Origin: Polietes domitor
Lineage: Eukaryota; Arthropoda; Insecta; Diptera; Muscidae
Assembly: GCA_947397865.1 (NCBI GenBank)
Contig: OX377620.1
Coordinates: 108,304,481-108,368,480 of the forward strand
Direction of reading: 5' to 3'
DNA length: 64,000 nt
A program made the translations under genes and the position numbers. The notes beneath the pieces are model-generated. The model did not search any database. It saw only the letters and a program-made list of their open reading frames with translations, and had not been told where the DNA came from. Shown one piece after another: positions 35,526 to 47,382 of the stretch. Each line of letters opens with the position of its first letter. The first letter of the stretch is position 1.

Positions 35526-35866
35526 ATATTTGATAAAGTTTGTATAATCACTTTGAGTGTACGAAATATGCATGATTTTACATTTACAAATTAGGTGATG
35601 CTTCGCGTCTACACGGTCAGAGGAATATACACACCGAATTTCACAATTCTAGCTTCAGCCGTGTTACAAATTTAATCCCTTGAAAGTAAAAATTTCGAAA
35701 AATTCTTTCTTATCAGTGATCTGCGCTGTAAAACGAATATACATACCAAACTTCATTATTGTAGCGTCATCCGTGTTGTTGGTACCTATTTTATCCCCTT
35801 TTCCCCGTTTACCTATTAAAAAAATGCGGTCATTTTGCGCTTCTAAGGGGTTTGAGGTATGTACAC

Positions 35867-36425
35867 TAGAGCGTACCAGGTTACAAGTAAAAAAAAAAAA
35901 GTTCGCCGTACACCTTCGAATATGAAGTATTATTGAAAGGTAGTTTCAAAAAAATTTTTTTTATTTTTTTTATGCCGAACGTAGGGGTCGCGCTTTTACA
36001 TTTTTCTATATAACTTCTGCATTTATAAACGGATTTTAAAGTGTGATACATCGATGTTTTTGTCCGATTTTTTTGTCTTTGAAGTCATTGAGCTCAAACA
36101 TGATTCATGATTTTATGCGAGCTTTAATTTTCGATTATTAGAGTGGTACATTAGGGTAGTAGCAACTGAGAAATGATGGGTAAGTACCAGAAGGGGGTGC
36201 TTGAGCTCAATGACTTCAAAGACAAAAAAATCGGCCTCGTCGAGACAAAAACATCGATGTATCACACTTTAAAATCCGTTTATAAATACAAGTTATATAG
36301 AAAAATGTAAAAGCGCGACCCCTACGTTCGGCATAAAAAAATAAAAATTTTTTTTTGAAACTACCTTTCAATAATACTTCATATTCGAAGGTGTACGGCG
36401 AACTTTTTTTTTGAGGTACGCCCTA
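35867..36425. mobile_element. hAT-type MITE with ~230-bp arms and perfect 8-bp target duplication
   Basis: Ends are TAGAGCGTACC (left) and GGTACGCCCTA (right); both fit the hAT terminal pattern YARNG. The 8-bp ATGTACAC is at 35859-35866 and again at 36426-36433, as a hAT target duplication should be. Arms 35867-36097 and 36201-36425 are inverted copies (left arm lacks about 10 bp near 36065); the loop of ~103 bp is unique. It sits inside a ~137-bp unit of family A whose uninterrupted sequence can be read in neighbouring units. No coding capacity. Confidence 0.85.
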
Positions 36426-37689
36426 ATGTACACACCGAATTTTATTATTCCAGCTCCATCCGATTGATTGGTACCATTTTTATCCCTTATCGACATCACC
36501 CACAAAAACTACCAATTTTGAAAAATATTTTCTTGGTCGCATTCGTGCTATAAAAGTAATGCCCGTTCCAAATTTCAAGATTCTAGGCCCAGCCGTTTAG
36601 TCAGGGCGGCAGTACAATTTTTATCCCATTTAATCCCTTAAAAGTAAAAATTTCGAAAAATGTTTTTTACATTTGTGACATTTTGACGAAAATTCCGTTA
36701 CGACACCAGACTATATCTGGAAAAGGAAATTATCAGACCTATTGTCATTATTTTTTGGAAATATAGTCAAAACTGTGTATTACGAAAAGTATAAACATTA
36801 CGAATATTCATCGGTTTTGTTTTAAATAATAAATTGATTTTGAAATGTTTTCGAAAAATATGTCACTTTACGTGTAATAACCCAATTCCAAGCATCCACA
36901 CACTCAGAGGAGCATCCACATCAAATTTCATTGATCCAGCTACATTGCTATCCTATTTTTATCATAAAAATATAAATTTTGGAAATCCGTTACATTTAAC
37001 ATTCACTGTGGAATTACACGCTCAATCTTACCTTTCCAGCTTTTTTTAACTTTTTATCTCGGTTCAGCCTTAAAAGTACGAATTTGGAGAGAGCCTTTTA
37101 TTTACGCAGTTTTAAAAATGTATAAATCGAATTGCATGATTCTAGCTGCTTTAGTTTTATCCACTTTCGCCCCCGTTTCCCGTTTCCTTTTGTTACGTTC
37201 TACACAATCAAAGGAATGTATACAACGAATTTTATGATTGTAGCACCTTTTTTAAAAAGATCGCTTTATTTTTCAAGTCTACTATTAGCGCTCTAGAACT
37301 CAGATCTTAGATTGGATCATGATCAAAATTTCTATATCAAATATTTCTCTAGAAAAAACATCGGATCTTGATCAATTTTTTGTCGAGCATATTGTATTGT
37401 ATGCGTACCATGAAAGATGCTAGTTCTCATACCTTCTCTTATAGTCCTCATAAAAATATCTTCCCGCTCTAGAACCTTCATATTATATTAAAATTTTTAA
37501 AAATGTTATAGTAGACCTAAGAACTTTATTCTTTATTGCCGTTTCAGAACCCAAATATTAAATCGGCGCTTATTCAAAAATGTCAGATGATTGTCATATA
37601 TCTGGAATCTCTGGAAATATCTATAGTGATTTGCCCTATTTCCAATCTGGAAATTATGTATTCCACCAGGCTACTTCACTATATCCTAA

Positions 37690-38648
37690 CTAAGGGAATG
37701 GGACAGCAAGAAACGAGAAATTCGGTGTGTACATTCCTCTAATTGAGTGGACTTGTAAATGTTTTTCCAAATTCGTACTTTCAAGGGCGTAAAATGGGAA
37801 TAGAGGGATGCAAATGGTACCAACCAAACGGCTACAGCTGGAATAATAATTTATGTTGATATTTGGTAATCAATCCCTTTAAAAACGACAATAAATAGTA
37901 AACTGGAATTCGGTGTGTACATCCCTCTAATAACATGTACACTAGAATGGGTCACGAAAATAAATTGCAACGGCCATCTGAAATGAAGTTTGGATTGTTT
38001 AATAATGATCTGTAAAATATTTCGTCGCTGGGTCGAGCCATCTGTAAGCTGTAACTTTCAAAATTCGCACTTTTAAGTGGCAAATGTGGATAAAGGGATA
38101 AAATTGGTACCGACCAAATAACTGCAGCTAGAATAATGAAATTCAGTATGTACATTCCTATAACTGAAGTGCAAATCAAGAATTTTTTCCAAATTTTTAC
38201 TTTTGCGGGAAAGTGGAGAGAAAGGGGATACAATTGGTACCAATCATACCGTTGTAGCTAGAATAATGAACATTAGTGTATATTTCGATCTGGTTACGTA
38301 GACAATGCGATTTTTCGACGCTCGTAATTTAAGGGTCAAAATGTTCAAAGAAAGACAAAATTGGTGCCGACCAAATGGCTGCAGCTAGAATCATAAAATT
38401 TGTCGTGGTCATTCCACTGATTGAGTAGACGTGTAGTCTCTAAAATTAATTAATTAGTTTTAATTATAATGAAACATCACAATTTATTTAACAAATATCG
38501 CTATTAAATATCATAATTTGTATACTACTTTACTGCACTTATACGTGAAGTTTGCAGCCTTTATTCTGCCGGTGATACCGTACAGTGCAATCCAAGGTTG
38601 AGGGTACATAAGATTCGACCCGGCCGAACTTAACGTCTTTTTATTTCT
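37690..38648 (+). mobile_element. Family A (copy A6), 5'-truncated
   Basis: Plus-strand ~137-bp units (TTCGGTGTGTACATTCC, AGCTAGAATAATGAAATTC) end in GAGGGTACATAAGATTCG, ACCCGGCCGAACTTAACG and TCTTTTTATTTC. It faces copy A5 across ~430 bp of B-like repeat text (ATCATGATCAAAATTT..., 37280-37690), with both 3' ends outward. Confidence 0.7.
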
Positions 38649-40440
38649 TATGTAAGCAATATATTTGACATTTTAATGCAATATATTTGACATTATAAAC
38701 AGTGTTCATATCTAAAATTTCTATAGCTGTATGTAGAAGTTATGACGTTTTTTTAAATCATTATTTTTCGAATGTTCTTATTTGAAGAAAATTTATTAAC
38801 AAATCTAGAAGTTGTGGCCCTCCTGGATGAAATATTCTGTTCTCTAAATTGTCTAGAATTTCGCGCTGTCTAACCGAAAATTTTAAACTATATTTGTAAT
38901 TACCTTTAATCGAACATATAAATGGACGAGATTGAAACTATTTATTCCCAAACTGAGAACGAACGAGTAGGAGTGCTTTTATGGATCAGTATGCCTCAAT
39001 GCCCACAAAACTATTTAGGTCTCGGACGTTTTACATTACATACAATAATCTATTCAAAGCACAATTTGGAATTTTTGTTGTGACTTTTTTCTGATAATTA
39101 CGTCCAAGTACATTAACAAAATATTTCCTTGCATAAGTCATGAATTAAATGGTCACGTTTAAACGCGTTTGTTCACATCTACCAGTTTATATTTATTTTC
39201 TTTCGGCTTCTATATTTTTCGACCCAAATCATTGGTCTGAGCGGAACGGCAATTTTGGTGCTTTAGGCCACTTGATTTCATGATTCCATCATGTTGCAGT
39301 ATTTTATAACGAAGTAGTTTTCTTTCCACGTGTAGGTGGAGAGGAAACATTTTGCACAACCCTCGTATGGTACAAATTTTCCGGTGGTTTATGCTGTTAT
39401 TTTCCCCTCTGCGCCCCTCAAAACAACTCACAACATTTTCCCGAATGCACACAAAATTGTTCCACGAAATTCCATAACATAAGAAAGTAAAACTTCTTTT
39501 ATTTATTATTAATATTGTATTTATGCTTTCACCTTTGGGTGTCTGTGCAACCCTCCCTCCGACCCACGGTTGTTTATTTTCCGGTACATATGTACGTACA
39601 TGTGTCAGTATGTACTTCGACATTTGCAACATTTACCTTCTGTTTGTTTTATTTTGTTTGTTCTTTCCATTATCCATGGCAATACTTACGAGGGTTTTTT
39701 TCTAAATTAAAAAGTATGAAACAGTAGCATGTATCCCCTGAGGTTAGCATGGTGTTGAAATTTCTAAAGTGAAATCAACAAAAAAGAAATACCAACGAAA
39801 CGAAATATGAACAATTTCTTATTTCATTCCGTTCACTGATGTTTTTTCGCTTTTCGTTTTTTTTAGTTTAATAAAATTTTAAACGGGGTTTGTGGGATGC
39901 GCCGGGCATGTGGGGTCCGCCACATTCAAAAAAAAAACATGGGGGAAAGGCTCTTCCTTTCCTTTTTTAAATGGTTCATAAAAACCATTAAGAACTTTGA
40001 TATTTTGGCGAAGTTGCAAATATGTAATGTACCATCGCATATTGCTGACAACGGGGCGGGATGGGTACATCACAACATACTCATATGTATGTATGTTAGT
40101 ACATGGGGATGCGAATATGTCAAGCGCACAGCGGAACGTAATATTTTCTCAAATTTTAAAGAAAGAAACTGTGCTAAATTCTAGTACATTTTAATGAATG
40201 TACATATCGTACGTGATTGGAGGCCTCTGGCAGGAAAGGTTGTCAAGATCCAGTAGCCACGTTTGAAATTTTTACCAAAAATTACCGGCAGGTTGTGTGA
40301 TTTCCATGACATGTATAAAATCTATAAGAGACTATCTTCTATGAATATATTGGCAGGCAAGTCCGTGTTGAACTAATGTTGAATGAGTCCAACTGAAGAA
40401 GCAAAAGTATCACAATTCAGCCTATATTCGAAAAAAAAAA
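38649..40440. other. No supported gene
   Basis: The largest frame (39210-39632, minus, 140 codons) lacks any domain or splice-supported extension. GCAATATATTTGACATT is directly duplicated near 38655-38690. Between 39500 and 40140 base composition is more mixed. Confidence 0.4.
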
Positions 40441-40447
40441 CACATCA

Positions 40448-40542
40448 CAGCACTGCTGCTGATAAGCTTTGTGATGGAGCATAAGTCCTTAACGGAACAG
40501 AGATCTTATGCTCCATTACAAGGCTTATCAGCAGCAGTGCTG
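40448..40542. other. Strong hairpin: 38-bp stem, 19-nt loop
   Basis: Arms 40448-40485 (CAGCACTGCTGCTGATAAGC...) and 40505-40542 are inverted copies with only two differences. In RNA transcribed from the plus strand both differences become G-U pairs, so the stem would pair along its full length. Size and loop would suit an animal hairpin RNA precursor, but a MITE end or palindromic repeat is equally possible. It lies ~40 bp upstream of a mariner derivative. Confidence 0.5.
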
Positions 40543-40582
40543 CTAAACAAATTTGTGAAACAATTTTCATAAATAGTCATGT

Positions 40583-41140
40583 AAAGGCTGATTTTTTAGC
40601 TATTATCTTTTTGGCAACACTGGTTTAAACAGCTGACTCACGTTTCGTCTTTTGTTTCACTGTCAAACATCTCCAGTTTGGTCTATAATTTAACCATGAA
40701 TCGTCTTACAAACGAACAACGCTTGCAAATTATTGAATTTTATTATAAAAATGCGTGCTCTGTTAAGAAAGTTCAAGACTAAATTTCGCACCAAATTTAC
40801 ATTTTTGGACATTAAACTGTTGGTGGTAAAAAACGCTTACGTAGTGCGAACTGAAGAAAATATCGCAGCTGTATCGGCCAGTGTTAATGATGACCATCAC
40901 TTATCGATTCGATTCGCCGTTCGCAGCAATTGGGCCTCTGCTACTCAAAAACGTGGAAATGGCAAAATTGGGAAAAGGGGATGGACCATTTGAGGCGCAG
41001 TCAAGGTCAACATTTGCATGAAATAATCTTCAAACATTAAATTATATGGACCATACTATCGATTCAGATAAAGATTTCATGCATTTTTCTGAATTTTATG
41101 TGTTTTTTTTTTTGAAAAACTTTCCTATAGCTTTTAACTT
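40583..41140 (+). mobile_element. rosa-type mariner deletion derivative (M3)
   Basis: Starts AAGGCTGATTTTTTAGC. ATG at 40696 begins MNRLTNEQRLQIIEFYYKN and stops early because of a ~70-bp deletion joined at AAAGTTCA/AGACTAAATTTCG. Downstream text gives RTEENIAAVSASVNDDH and, after the junction ACGTGGAAATGG/CAAAATTGG, MDHLRRSQGQHLHEIIF in other frames. The catalytic domain is absent. The right TIR is eroded, so the end is approximate. Confidence 0.75.
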
Positions 41141-41185
41141 TTTTATTAAAATTTTAAAAACGAAAGAAAACTCATTTCAATTCAA

Positions 41186-41252
41186 AACAAGTAAGGAAAT
41201 GCTAATGTCGGTCAGGGCCGACTATATGTTACCCTACACAGTTTCCTGTATA
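41186..41252 (-). mobile_element. Family B' 3'-end fragment
   Basis: AACAAGTAAGGAAATGC, GTCGG-TCAGGG-CCGAC hairpin and ATATGTTACCCTACACAG, the B' 3' end in reverse. It is cut by the mariner insertion that starts at 41255. Confidence 0.65.
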
Positions 41253-41254
41253 TA

Positions 41255-42185
41255 AAGAGTGATTTTTTTGAGGTTAGGATTTTCATGCATTAGTATTTGA
41301 CAGATCACGTGGGATTTCAGACATGGTGTCAAAGAGAAAGATGCTCAGTATGCTTTGACATTTCATCATGAATAGAATTACTAACGAGCAACGCTTGCAA
41401 ATCATTGAATTTTATTACCAAAATCAGTGTTTGGTTCGAAATTTTTTATCGACAAATTTTGTTCAGCGATGAGGCTCATTTCTGGTTGAATGGCTACGTA
41501 AATAAACAAAATTGCCGCATTTGGAGTGAAGAGCAACCAGAAGCCGTTCAAGAACTGCCCATGCATCCCGAAAAATGCACTGTTTGGTGTGGTTTGTACG
41601 CTGGTGGAATCATTGGACCGTATTTTTTCAAAGATGCTGTTGGACGCAACGTTACGGTGAATGGCGATCGCTATCGTTCGATGCTAACAAACTTTTTGTT
41701 GCCAAAAATGGAAGAACTGAACTTGGTTGACATGTGGTTTCAACAAGATGGCGCTACATGCCACACAGCTCGCGATTCTATGGTCATTTTGAGGGAAAAC
41801 TTCGGAGAACAATTCATCTCAAGAAATGGACCGGTAAGTTGGCCACCAAGATCATGCGATTTGACGCCTTTAGACTATTTTTTGTGGGGCTACGTCAAGT
41901 CTAAAGTCTACAGAAATAAGCCGGCAACTATTCCAGCTTTGGAAGACAACATTTCCGAAGAAATTCGGGCTATTCCGGCCGAAATGCTCGAAAAAGTTGC
42001 CCAAAATTGGACTTTCCGAATGGACCACCTAAGACGCAGCCGCGGTCAACATTTAAATGAAATTATCTTCAAAAAGTAAATGTCATGGACCAATCTAACG
42101 TTTCAAATAAAGAACCGATGAGATTTTGCAAATTTTATGCGTTTTTTTTTTAAAAAAGTTATCAAGCTCTTAAAAAATCACCCTT
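41255..42185 (+). mobile_element. rosa-subfamily (DD41D) mariner M1, N-terminal deletion, both TIRs and TA duplication
   Basis: Left TIR AAGAGTGATTTTTTTGAGG, right TIR ending AAAAAATCACCCTT, flanked by TA on both sides (41253-41254 and 42186-42187). The 5' leader up to the ATG at 41368 is essentially identical to that of M2 at 47383, and so is the 3' UTR. The N-terminal HTH region has been deleted (~20 residues remain, then a frame change). Confidence 0.9.
41368..42079 (+). pseudogene. Mariner transposase, catalytic domain only
   Basis: From the natural ATG (41368) the protein reads MNRITNEQRLQIIEFYYQN and then, at the deletion junction, shifts frame and stops. The following frame (41405-42079) is open to the natural stop and holds the DDE/D domain: ILFSDEAHFWLNGYVNKQNC (first Asp), CTVWCGLYAGGIIGPYFF, WFQQDGATCHTA (second Asp), then WPPRSCDLTPLDYFLWGYVK (third Asp). 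Forty-one residues separate the second and third Asp, the DD41D spacing of the rosa subfamily. Family length is about 340 residues; about 120 (both HTH motifs) are missing. Catalytic residues look intact but DNA binding is lost, so a start in this frame (41405) would give at best a non-specific product. Confidence 0.9.
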
Positions 42186-42470
42186 TATAACTAGTTTTAA
42201 TTACTACACCAAGGTTCTGTAATAACTTGAACCTGCGGGCTATTTAAACCAATCGGAAGGAACTTATTAGCTATATATATCTTTGCGTAATGCTCCTCAT
42301 TTACTGTAAGTTTTCTTAATAGAAATATATCATGATGACTAACATTTTATTGGGTTTTACACCAAAACAAGGACTTATGTTTGTAAGGGATAATATGAAA
42401 ACATGGAGCGGAAATAGTGTAAACTTTATATGGGAACTATACCAAACGATGAACGCATATAGTTGATTTT
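42186..42470. other. Short repeat-derived gap
   Basis: Continuation of the interrupted B' sequence after M1, then unassigned AT-rich DNA with B-like text (AACATGGAGCGGAAATAG...). Confidence 0.35.
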
Positions 42471-43681
42471 TATACCCTCCACCTCCAGGATGGGGGTATA
42501 CTAACTGTGTCATTCCGTTTGCATCACCTTGAAATATCGACCTGAGACCCTATAAAGTATATATATTCTTGATCGTCATAAAGTTCTAAGACGATCTAGC
42601 CATGTCCGTCCGTCTGTTGAAAGCACGCTAGCATCTAAACGAAAGGAGCTAGGAAATTTTCAATAAATTCGTCTTATAGTCGTAGATCGGTTAGGATTGA
42701 AACTGGGCGAAATCGGCCCAAATGGAACAATTTTCCCTCACAAGGACTAAAAATACCCATAATAACCCCTACTATTTTAGAGCTTGTACTTACTTGATAT
42801 TGGGTATGCAAATTCCACCTATAACACAAACGAGCTCCATGAAGTGATTTTTATTCGTATGGGGTGAAATGGGGCTAAAAGGGATAAAAATGGTACATCT
42901 TAAACGACAACTGCTAGAAACGCGAAATTCGGTGTGTACATTCCTCTAATTAGTAGATACATAATAAATATTAAAGAATTTTTTTGGAATTCGTACTTTT
43001 TGGGGTTAAAATGGAAAAAGGGGATAAACATAGACCAACCAAATGACGGTAGACGCTAGAGTCATGAAATTCAGAGTACACATTCCTCTGACTGTGTAGA
43101 CACGAACAATAAAATGCTTTTCCAAATTCGTACTTTCAAGGGATACAAATAATACCAACTAAACGACTGCAGCAAGAATGGTGATTCGGTGTGTACATCA
43201 CTCTAATTGCGTAGACACGTAAAATAAATAGATTTTAGAAAGTCGTACTCATAAGGGGGTAAATAGGAAAAAGGGGATACAAATGGTACCAACCAAATAG
43301 CCGCAGCTAGAATCATGGAATTCGGTGTATACATTCATCTGTGTGCATAGACACGCAAAATAAAAAGATTTTTCCAAATTAGTACTTTTTACTGCAAAAA
43401 TTGGTTATTTTGCACTATGTACGTGAAATAATGGATTTTCAAAATTTGTACTTTTGGAATTAAAATACTTTTTGAATTGATTATATTTTTGAATTGAATT
43501 ATAAAATTATTTTTTCAATACTTGTAATTTGGTTTTGGTTTGGCTATGTTAAAAAATATATATATTTTCCTGTAATTCTACTGCACTTCTACGAAAATCG
43601 ACAGCCTCTATGGAATGTTATCCATGGTGGACGGTATATAAAGTTCGGCCCGGCAAAACTTAACGCCTTTTTTACTTGTTT
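42471..43681 (+). mobile_element. Family A (copy A7), complete ends
   Basis: TATACCCTCCACCTCCAGG at the 5' end; core ACGATCTAGCCATGTCCGTC; five ~137-bp units; 3' end GGTGGACGGTATATAAAG, TTCGGCCCGG hairpin (partly eroded), CGCCTTTTTTACTTGTT. At 1.2 kb it is the most compact full-length A copy and a good model for the family. Confidence 0.8.
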
Positions 43682-44160
43682 TAGTTGAACATGACGAGGA
43701 AAATTTGATCAAGATCTGATATAAAATGTGAATTTTAGAACAGTAATAGTGTAAATCGTAGGTACATTTGTATGGGGCTACATAAAACCATGGACCCACC
43801 ATGTAGTCCACTTTCACGTTAGCTGCTTCTAGTTCAAATATAACATGACCCTGAAAATGTTGTCAAGATCCAATCCAAAATTTGTACTCTAGAGCAGCAA
43901 TTGCGTAAATTTGGAGGATTATTTGTATAGAGGCTATATATCAGGAATATGCGTGAGAGGTACCATAAGGGTCGTGGCAATTCCGCCATCCCAAATTAAG
44001 TTTGGGAATGATTCCTTAGCTCATTACGAAAGTTATCGTGTACACCAGCCATCCAAACGGACGGACGGACATGGCTCAAACAGCTTAAAAAGTCGTGAAA
44101 CGGATTTGGTCCAAACGTACTTAGGGCCTTAAATCATGCATAGGAGGGTATAATGAATGT
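43682..44160 (+). repeat. B-like diverged ~150-bp units
   Basis: TTGATCAAGATCTGATATAAAATG, shown here only in part: GATCAAGATCTGATATAAAA, then TTTGTATGGGGCTACATAAA and a second unit starting CAAGATCCAATCCAAAATTTG. Related to the units at 58920-59650. A short GACG tract is at ~44060. Confidence 0.5.
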
Positions 44161-44236
44161 ACGAAGTGAAGTAATGATAAGGTGTAATAACACTATATGC
44201 CGACTAACTAAGAGAAATATTAAAATTAATTAAATT

Positions 44237-45149
44237 GTGCGTTAAATTTGGCCGGGCCAAATCTTATATACCCTCCATTGATTGTATTCCTCAGTATTAC
44301 CCGCAAACTATTGCACTATTACACTCACGTATAAGTGCAATAAAATATAGGAATATTACGATTTTTAATAGAGATATTTGTTTAATAAATTGCTATGTTT
44401 CATTATTATAATTTTGAAATAAAATAATTAATTACTTTAATGACGACGCCCACTTATTGCTTGAAAGCCCTTGACAATATATAAGTATTCTTCAGAAAGG
44501 CAAAGTACGAATTTCTATTATCTTTCGAATTCGCATTGGAATGTATAACCTAATTTTACAATTCTAGCTAAAGTCGTTTGCTTGGTATCACTTTTACCCC
44601 ATGTTATTCCTAAATGTACAAATTTTGAGAAATACTTTTGTTTTGCGCATCTGCGTCAGAGAAATTTATAAAGGAAATTTCATGATTCTATCTGCAGCCG
44701 TTTGATTGGTACCATTTTTATCCGAATTTTCTGTTTCTAGCTGTTGTCGTTTAAAGGTACCATTTGTATCCTTTTTTGCCCCATTTCACCTCCTACAAAT
44801 AAGATTCGGTTTATGGTGCACGCTATAAGGGGAATGTACATGCCAAATATCAAGTAAATATAAGCAGACTTATTCGAGAATCATGCTTAAATGCCCGAAA
44901 TATTCGTTCCTTGTTTGGGAAACATTTTTCCCTCTGTACCGATCTACAACTATTAGAAGTATTTTTGGAAAATTTTGACGTAGTGGCTCCTTTCGTTTAG
45001 ATGATAGCGTGCTTTCAAAAGACGAACGGACGGACATGGCTATATCGTCTTAAAATTTTATACATATATATCTCAGGTCGACATTACAAAGTGTTGCAAA
45101 GGGAATGACAAACTTAGTATACCCCCATTCTGGAGGTGGTGGATATAAA
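44237..45149 (-). mobile_element. Family A (copy A8), complete but short
   Basis: 3' end (44237) GCGTTAAATTTGGCCGGG, then CTTATATACCCTCC; 5' end TCTGGAGGTGGTGGATATAA at 45149. Contains about three ~137-bp units and the core CCATGTCCGTCCG near 45030 read backward. Confidence 0.75.
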
Positions 45150-45293
45150 AATCGCTAATTGAATTTTGCTGCACACCAAAATATGTCACAGGGAAATTCA
45201 ATTGATTGACAGGGAAGTTTTGAAAGACCCCACTATGCTGAATCCAAGATAAAATATTCTTTAAAAAAAATATTCACACCACCTTTAAGACAA

Positions 45294-45330
45294 TTTTAAT
45301 ATAGCCTTTTGTGAGAAGGCTATATTAAAA
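45294..45330. other. Perfect 15-bp stem hairpin, 7-nt loop
   Basis: 45294-45308 (TTTTAATATAGCCTT) is exactly inverted at 45316-45330 around TTGTGAG. AT-rich outer stem, GC inner stem. It is not in any element I recognise. Confidence 0.6.
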
Positions 45331-45811
45331 CCTTATTCAAATGTCTTCATATTCAATAATGTCCGGACCCGTCCTAAAAGTCACTACGTTTAACGTCAAA
45401 TTCTAATGCTTCATCAGAAGAGATCCACACAATTCCATGTGATTTTGTTGTGGATTCGATGAGTATAGACATTCGATCGGATACTTTTTCAGAATTCACC
45501 AACACGAAATGAGCTAAGCGATGTACCGCCGCATTTATAACACAAATTTTCGTCCTGAAATATTAAAACAAAAAAATGGTTCCTCTTTCATTTGATGCCC
45601 ATGTTGACATAAACTGTTGGTTAGAATTATTTAATTAAATTTGTATATCCCCAAAACTTTGAGTTCTTTTAAAATGTAGAAAATACCACCATTTGAAAAA
45701 CTGTGTACACAGTTTTTCTACATACGATCTCTATTTCTACGTGTAAATGACCCTGTGCAAGTCCAAAGAGTACTGTACAACATTTCTACTAATCTGACCA
45801 ATTACATATTT

Positions 45812-46846
45812 TTATACCCTCCACCTTAGGATGGGTCACTTTGTCATTCCGTTTGTAATACCTTGAAATATTCGTCGTAGACCCCATAAAGTATATAAGT
45901 ATATTCTGTTTCGTGGTAAAATTCTAAGACGATCTAGCCATGTCTACCTGTCTGTTGGAAGCACGCTAGCTGAGAGGTTTAAATTTCCCATAAATGTGTA
46001 TAATGGTTGCAGATCGGTGGGCGTTGAAAGTGGGCAAAATCGGTCCAGAGGGAAAAATTGTTCCCCAACAATTTGTTGCGGACATTCCTCTACTAACGTG
46101 AAAACACCAAAAAGTACAAAAAATATTAAATATTAAAAATGGTACGAATGATACAGTAACAGTATGATTACGTAGACACGTAAAATAGAGGGTTTTTTTG
46201 AATTTCGTACTTTAAAGGGATACAAATGGAAAAGAGGGATAAAATGGTACCAACCAAACCGCTGAAGTTGAAATCATGAAATTCGGAGTATGAATTCATC
46301 TGACTGTGTAGATGCGAAACATAAAGGATTTTTTCGAAATTTGTACTTATAGGCAGAAAATAGGGCAAAAGGGGATAAAAAAGGTACCCATCAAACGGCT
46401 GCAGTTAGATTAGTGAAATTTGGTGTGTACATTGCTCTGACTGTGTAGATGCGAAAAATAAAGATATATTGCGATATTCGTACCTTTAGGATCAAAACGG
46501 TATAAAATTGGTACCAAGCAAACGGCTGTAGTTAGAATAAGTAAATTCGTTGTTTACACTCGTCTGTGTTCGTAGACGCGCAAAATATTAGTATTTCTCC
46601 AAATTCGTAACTAGAATCAATAAATTAGATGTGTGCATTCCAATTCCACATTTTTGAAGTTTGCTGCCTCATGTTCACTTTTTGATTACAATTGGAGTAT
46701 TATATTATATATATATATGGACTATTATTCTAATAATGAAACAAAAGATAGTCACTAATCTGCGGTAATACTGTGGAATGCTCCCCGTGGTGGAGAGTAT
46801 ATAAGGTTCGACTAGACCGAACGTAACGTCTTTTTAATTCTTAATA
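45812..46846 (+). mobile_element. Family A (copy A9), complete ends
   Basis: 5' TATACCCTCCACCTTAGG, core GACGATCTAGCCATGTC, diverged ~137-bp units, 3' CGTGGTGGAGAGTATATAAG and GTTCGACTAGACCGAACG, CGTCTTTTTAATTC. The hairpin is changed to GTTCG-ACTAGAC-CGAAC but still pairs. Confidence 0.7.
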
Positions 46847-47229
46847 TTAGACTAATAATTTTATTTTTTCTGTTAAGGAACAAAATGCTAGTATATATAT
46901 ATTTCTGAGAAAAATATATTGTAAATTCTCAAGTATTTGAAAATATGAAATGTTCAAAAGACATTAATTTCACGTTCTGTTTTCCATTTCTAGAGATTGT
47001 CCGCTTTCATTTGATACCCACATTGTCATAAACTAATGAGCAGAAATATTTAAATCCGTTTTTGAAGATTATTACCTCCTTACAATTTTGAAGTCCTGTA
47101 AAAAGAAAAAATTGCAAACTAATTTTAAATGTATATGTTCTTGTTCAAGCCAAAAAAAAATGTAAAATTGTATAACGTTGTTATTTTCAAATTCAATGGC
47201 ATTGTTCCTCGAGTTGAAAAAAAAAAAAA
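46847..47229. other. No supported gene
   Basis: AT-rich, with poly(A) runs near 47150 and 47220. Nothing recognised. Confidence 0.45.
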
Positions 47230-47382
47230 CATTTGTATTCGTTGGCATCGGACCTGTACCTGCGACCTGTACTCTGATTACCAGAATAGGTGGACTGACG
47301 GATAGACGGACATTAATCGACTCAGACAGTTATTCAAAGTCGATCGGTACAAACAAATAAACAAATGCATATCATTATAATA

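Larger units (their letters stand above)
34876..37260 (-). mobile_element. Family A (copy A5), interrupted by other insertions
   Basis: Begins with AAGGCGTTAAGTTCGTCC and ATCTTATATACCCTCC (element 3' end) and contains several ~137-bp units (AGAGGAATATACACACCG, AATTTTATTATTCCAGCTCC). It is interrupted by a different Helitron-like 5' end (35225-35525) and by a hAT-type MITE (35867-36425). Its own 5' end is not present. Confidence 0.65.

Noticed and set aside
39210..39632. 140-codon minus-strand frame as a gene
   Set aside because: Longest frame in its area but no family signature, and it overlaps other frames of similar length on the plus strand.
41405..42079. Functional mariner transposase gene
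   Set aside because: All three catalytic Asp are there, but both HTH motifs are deleted and the natural start is out of frame.
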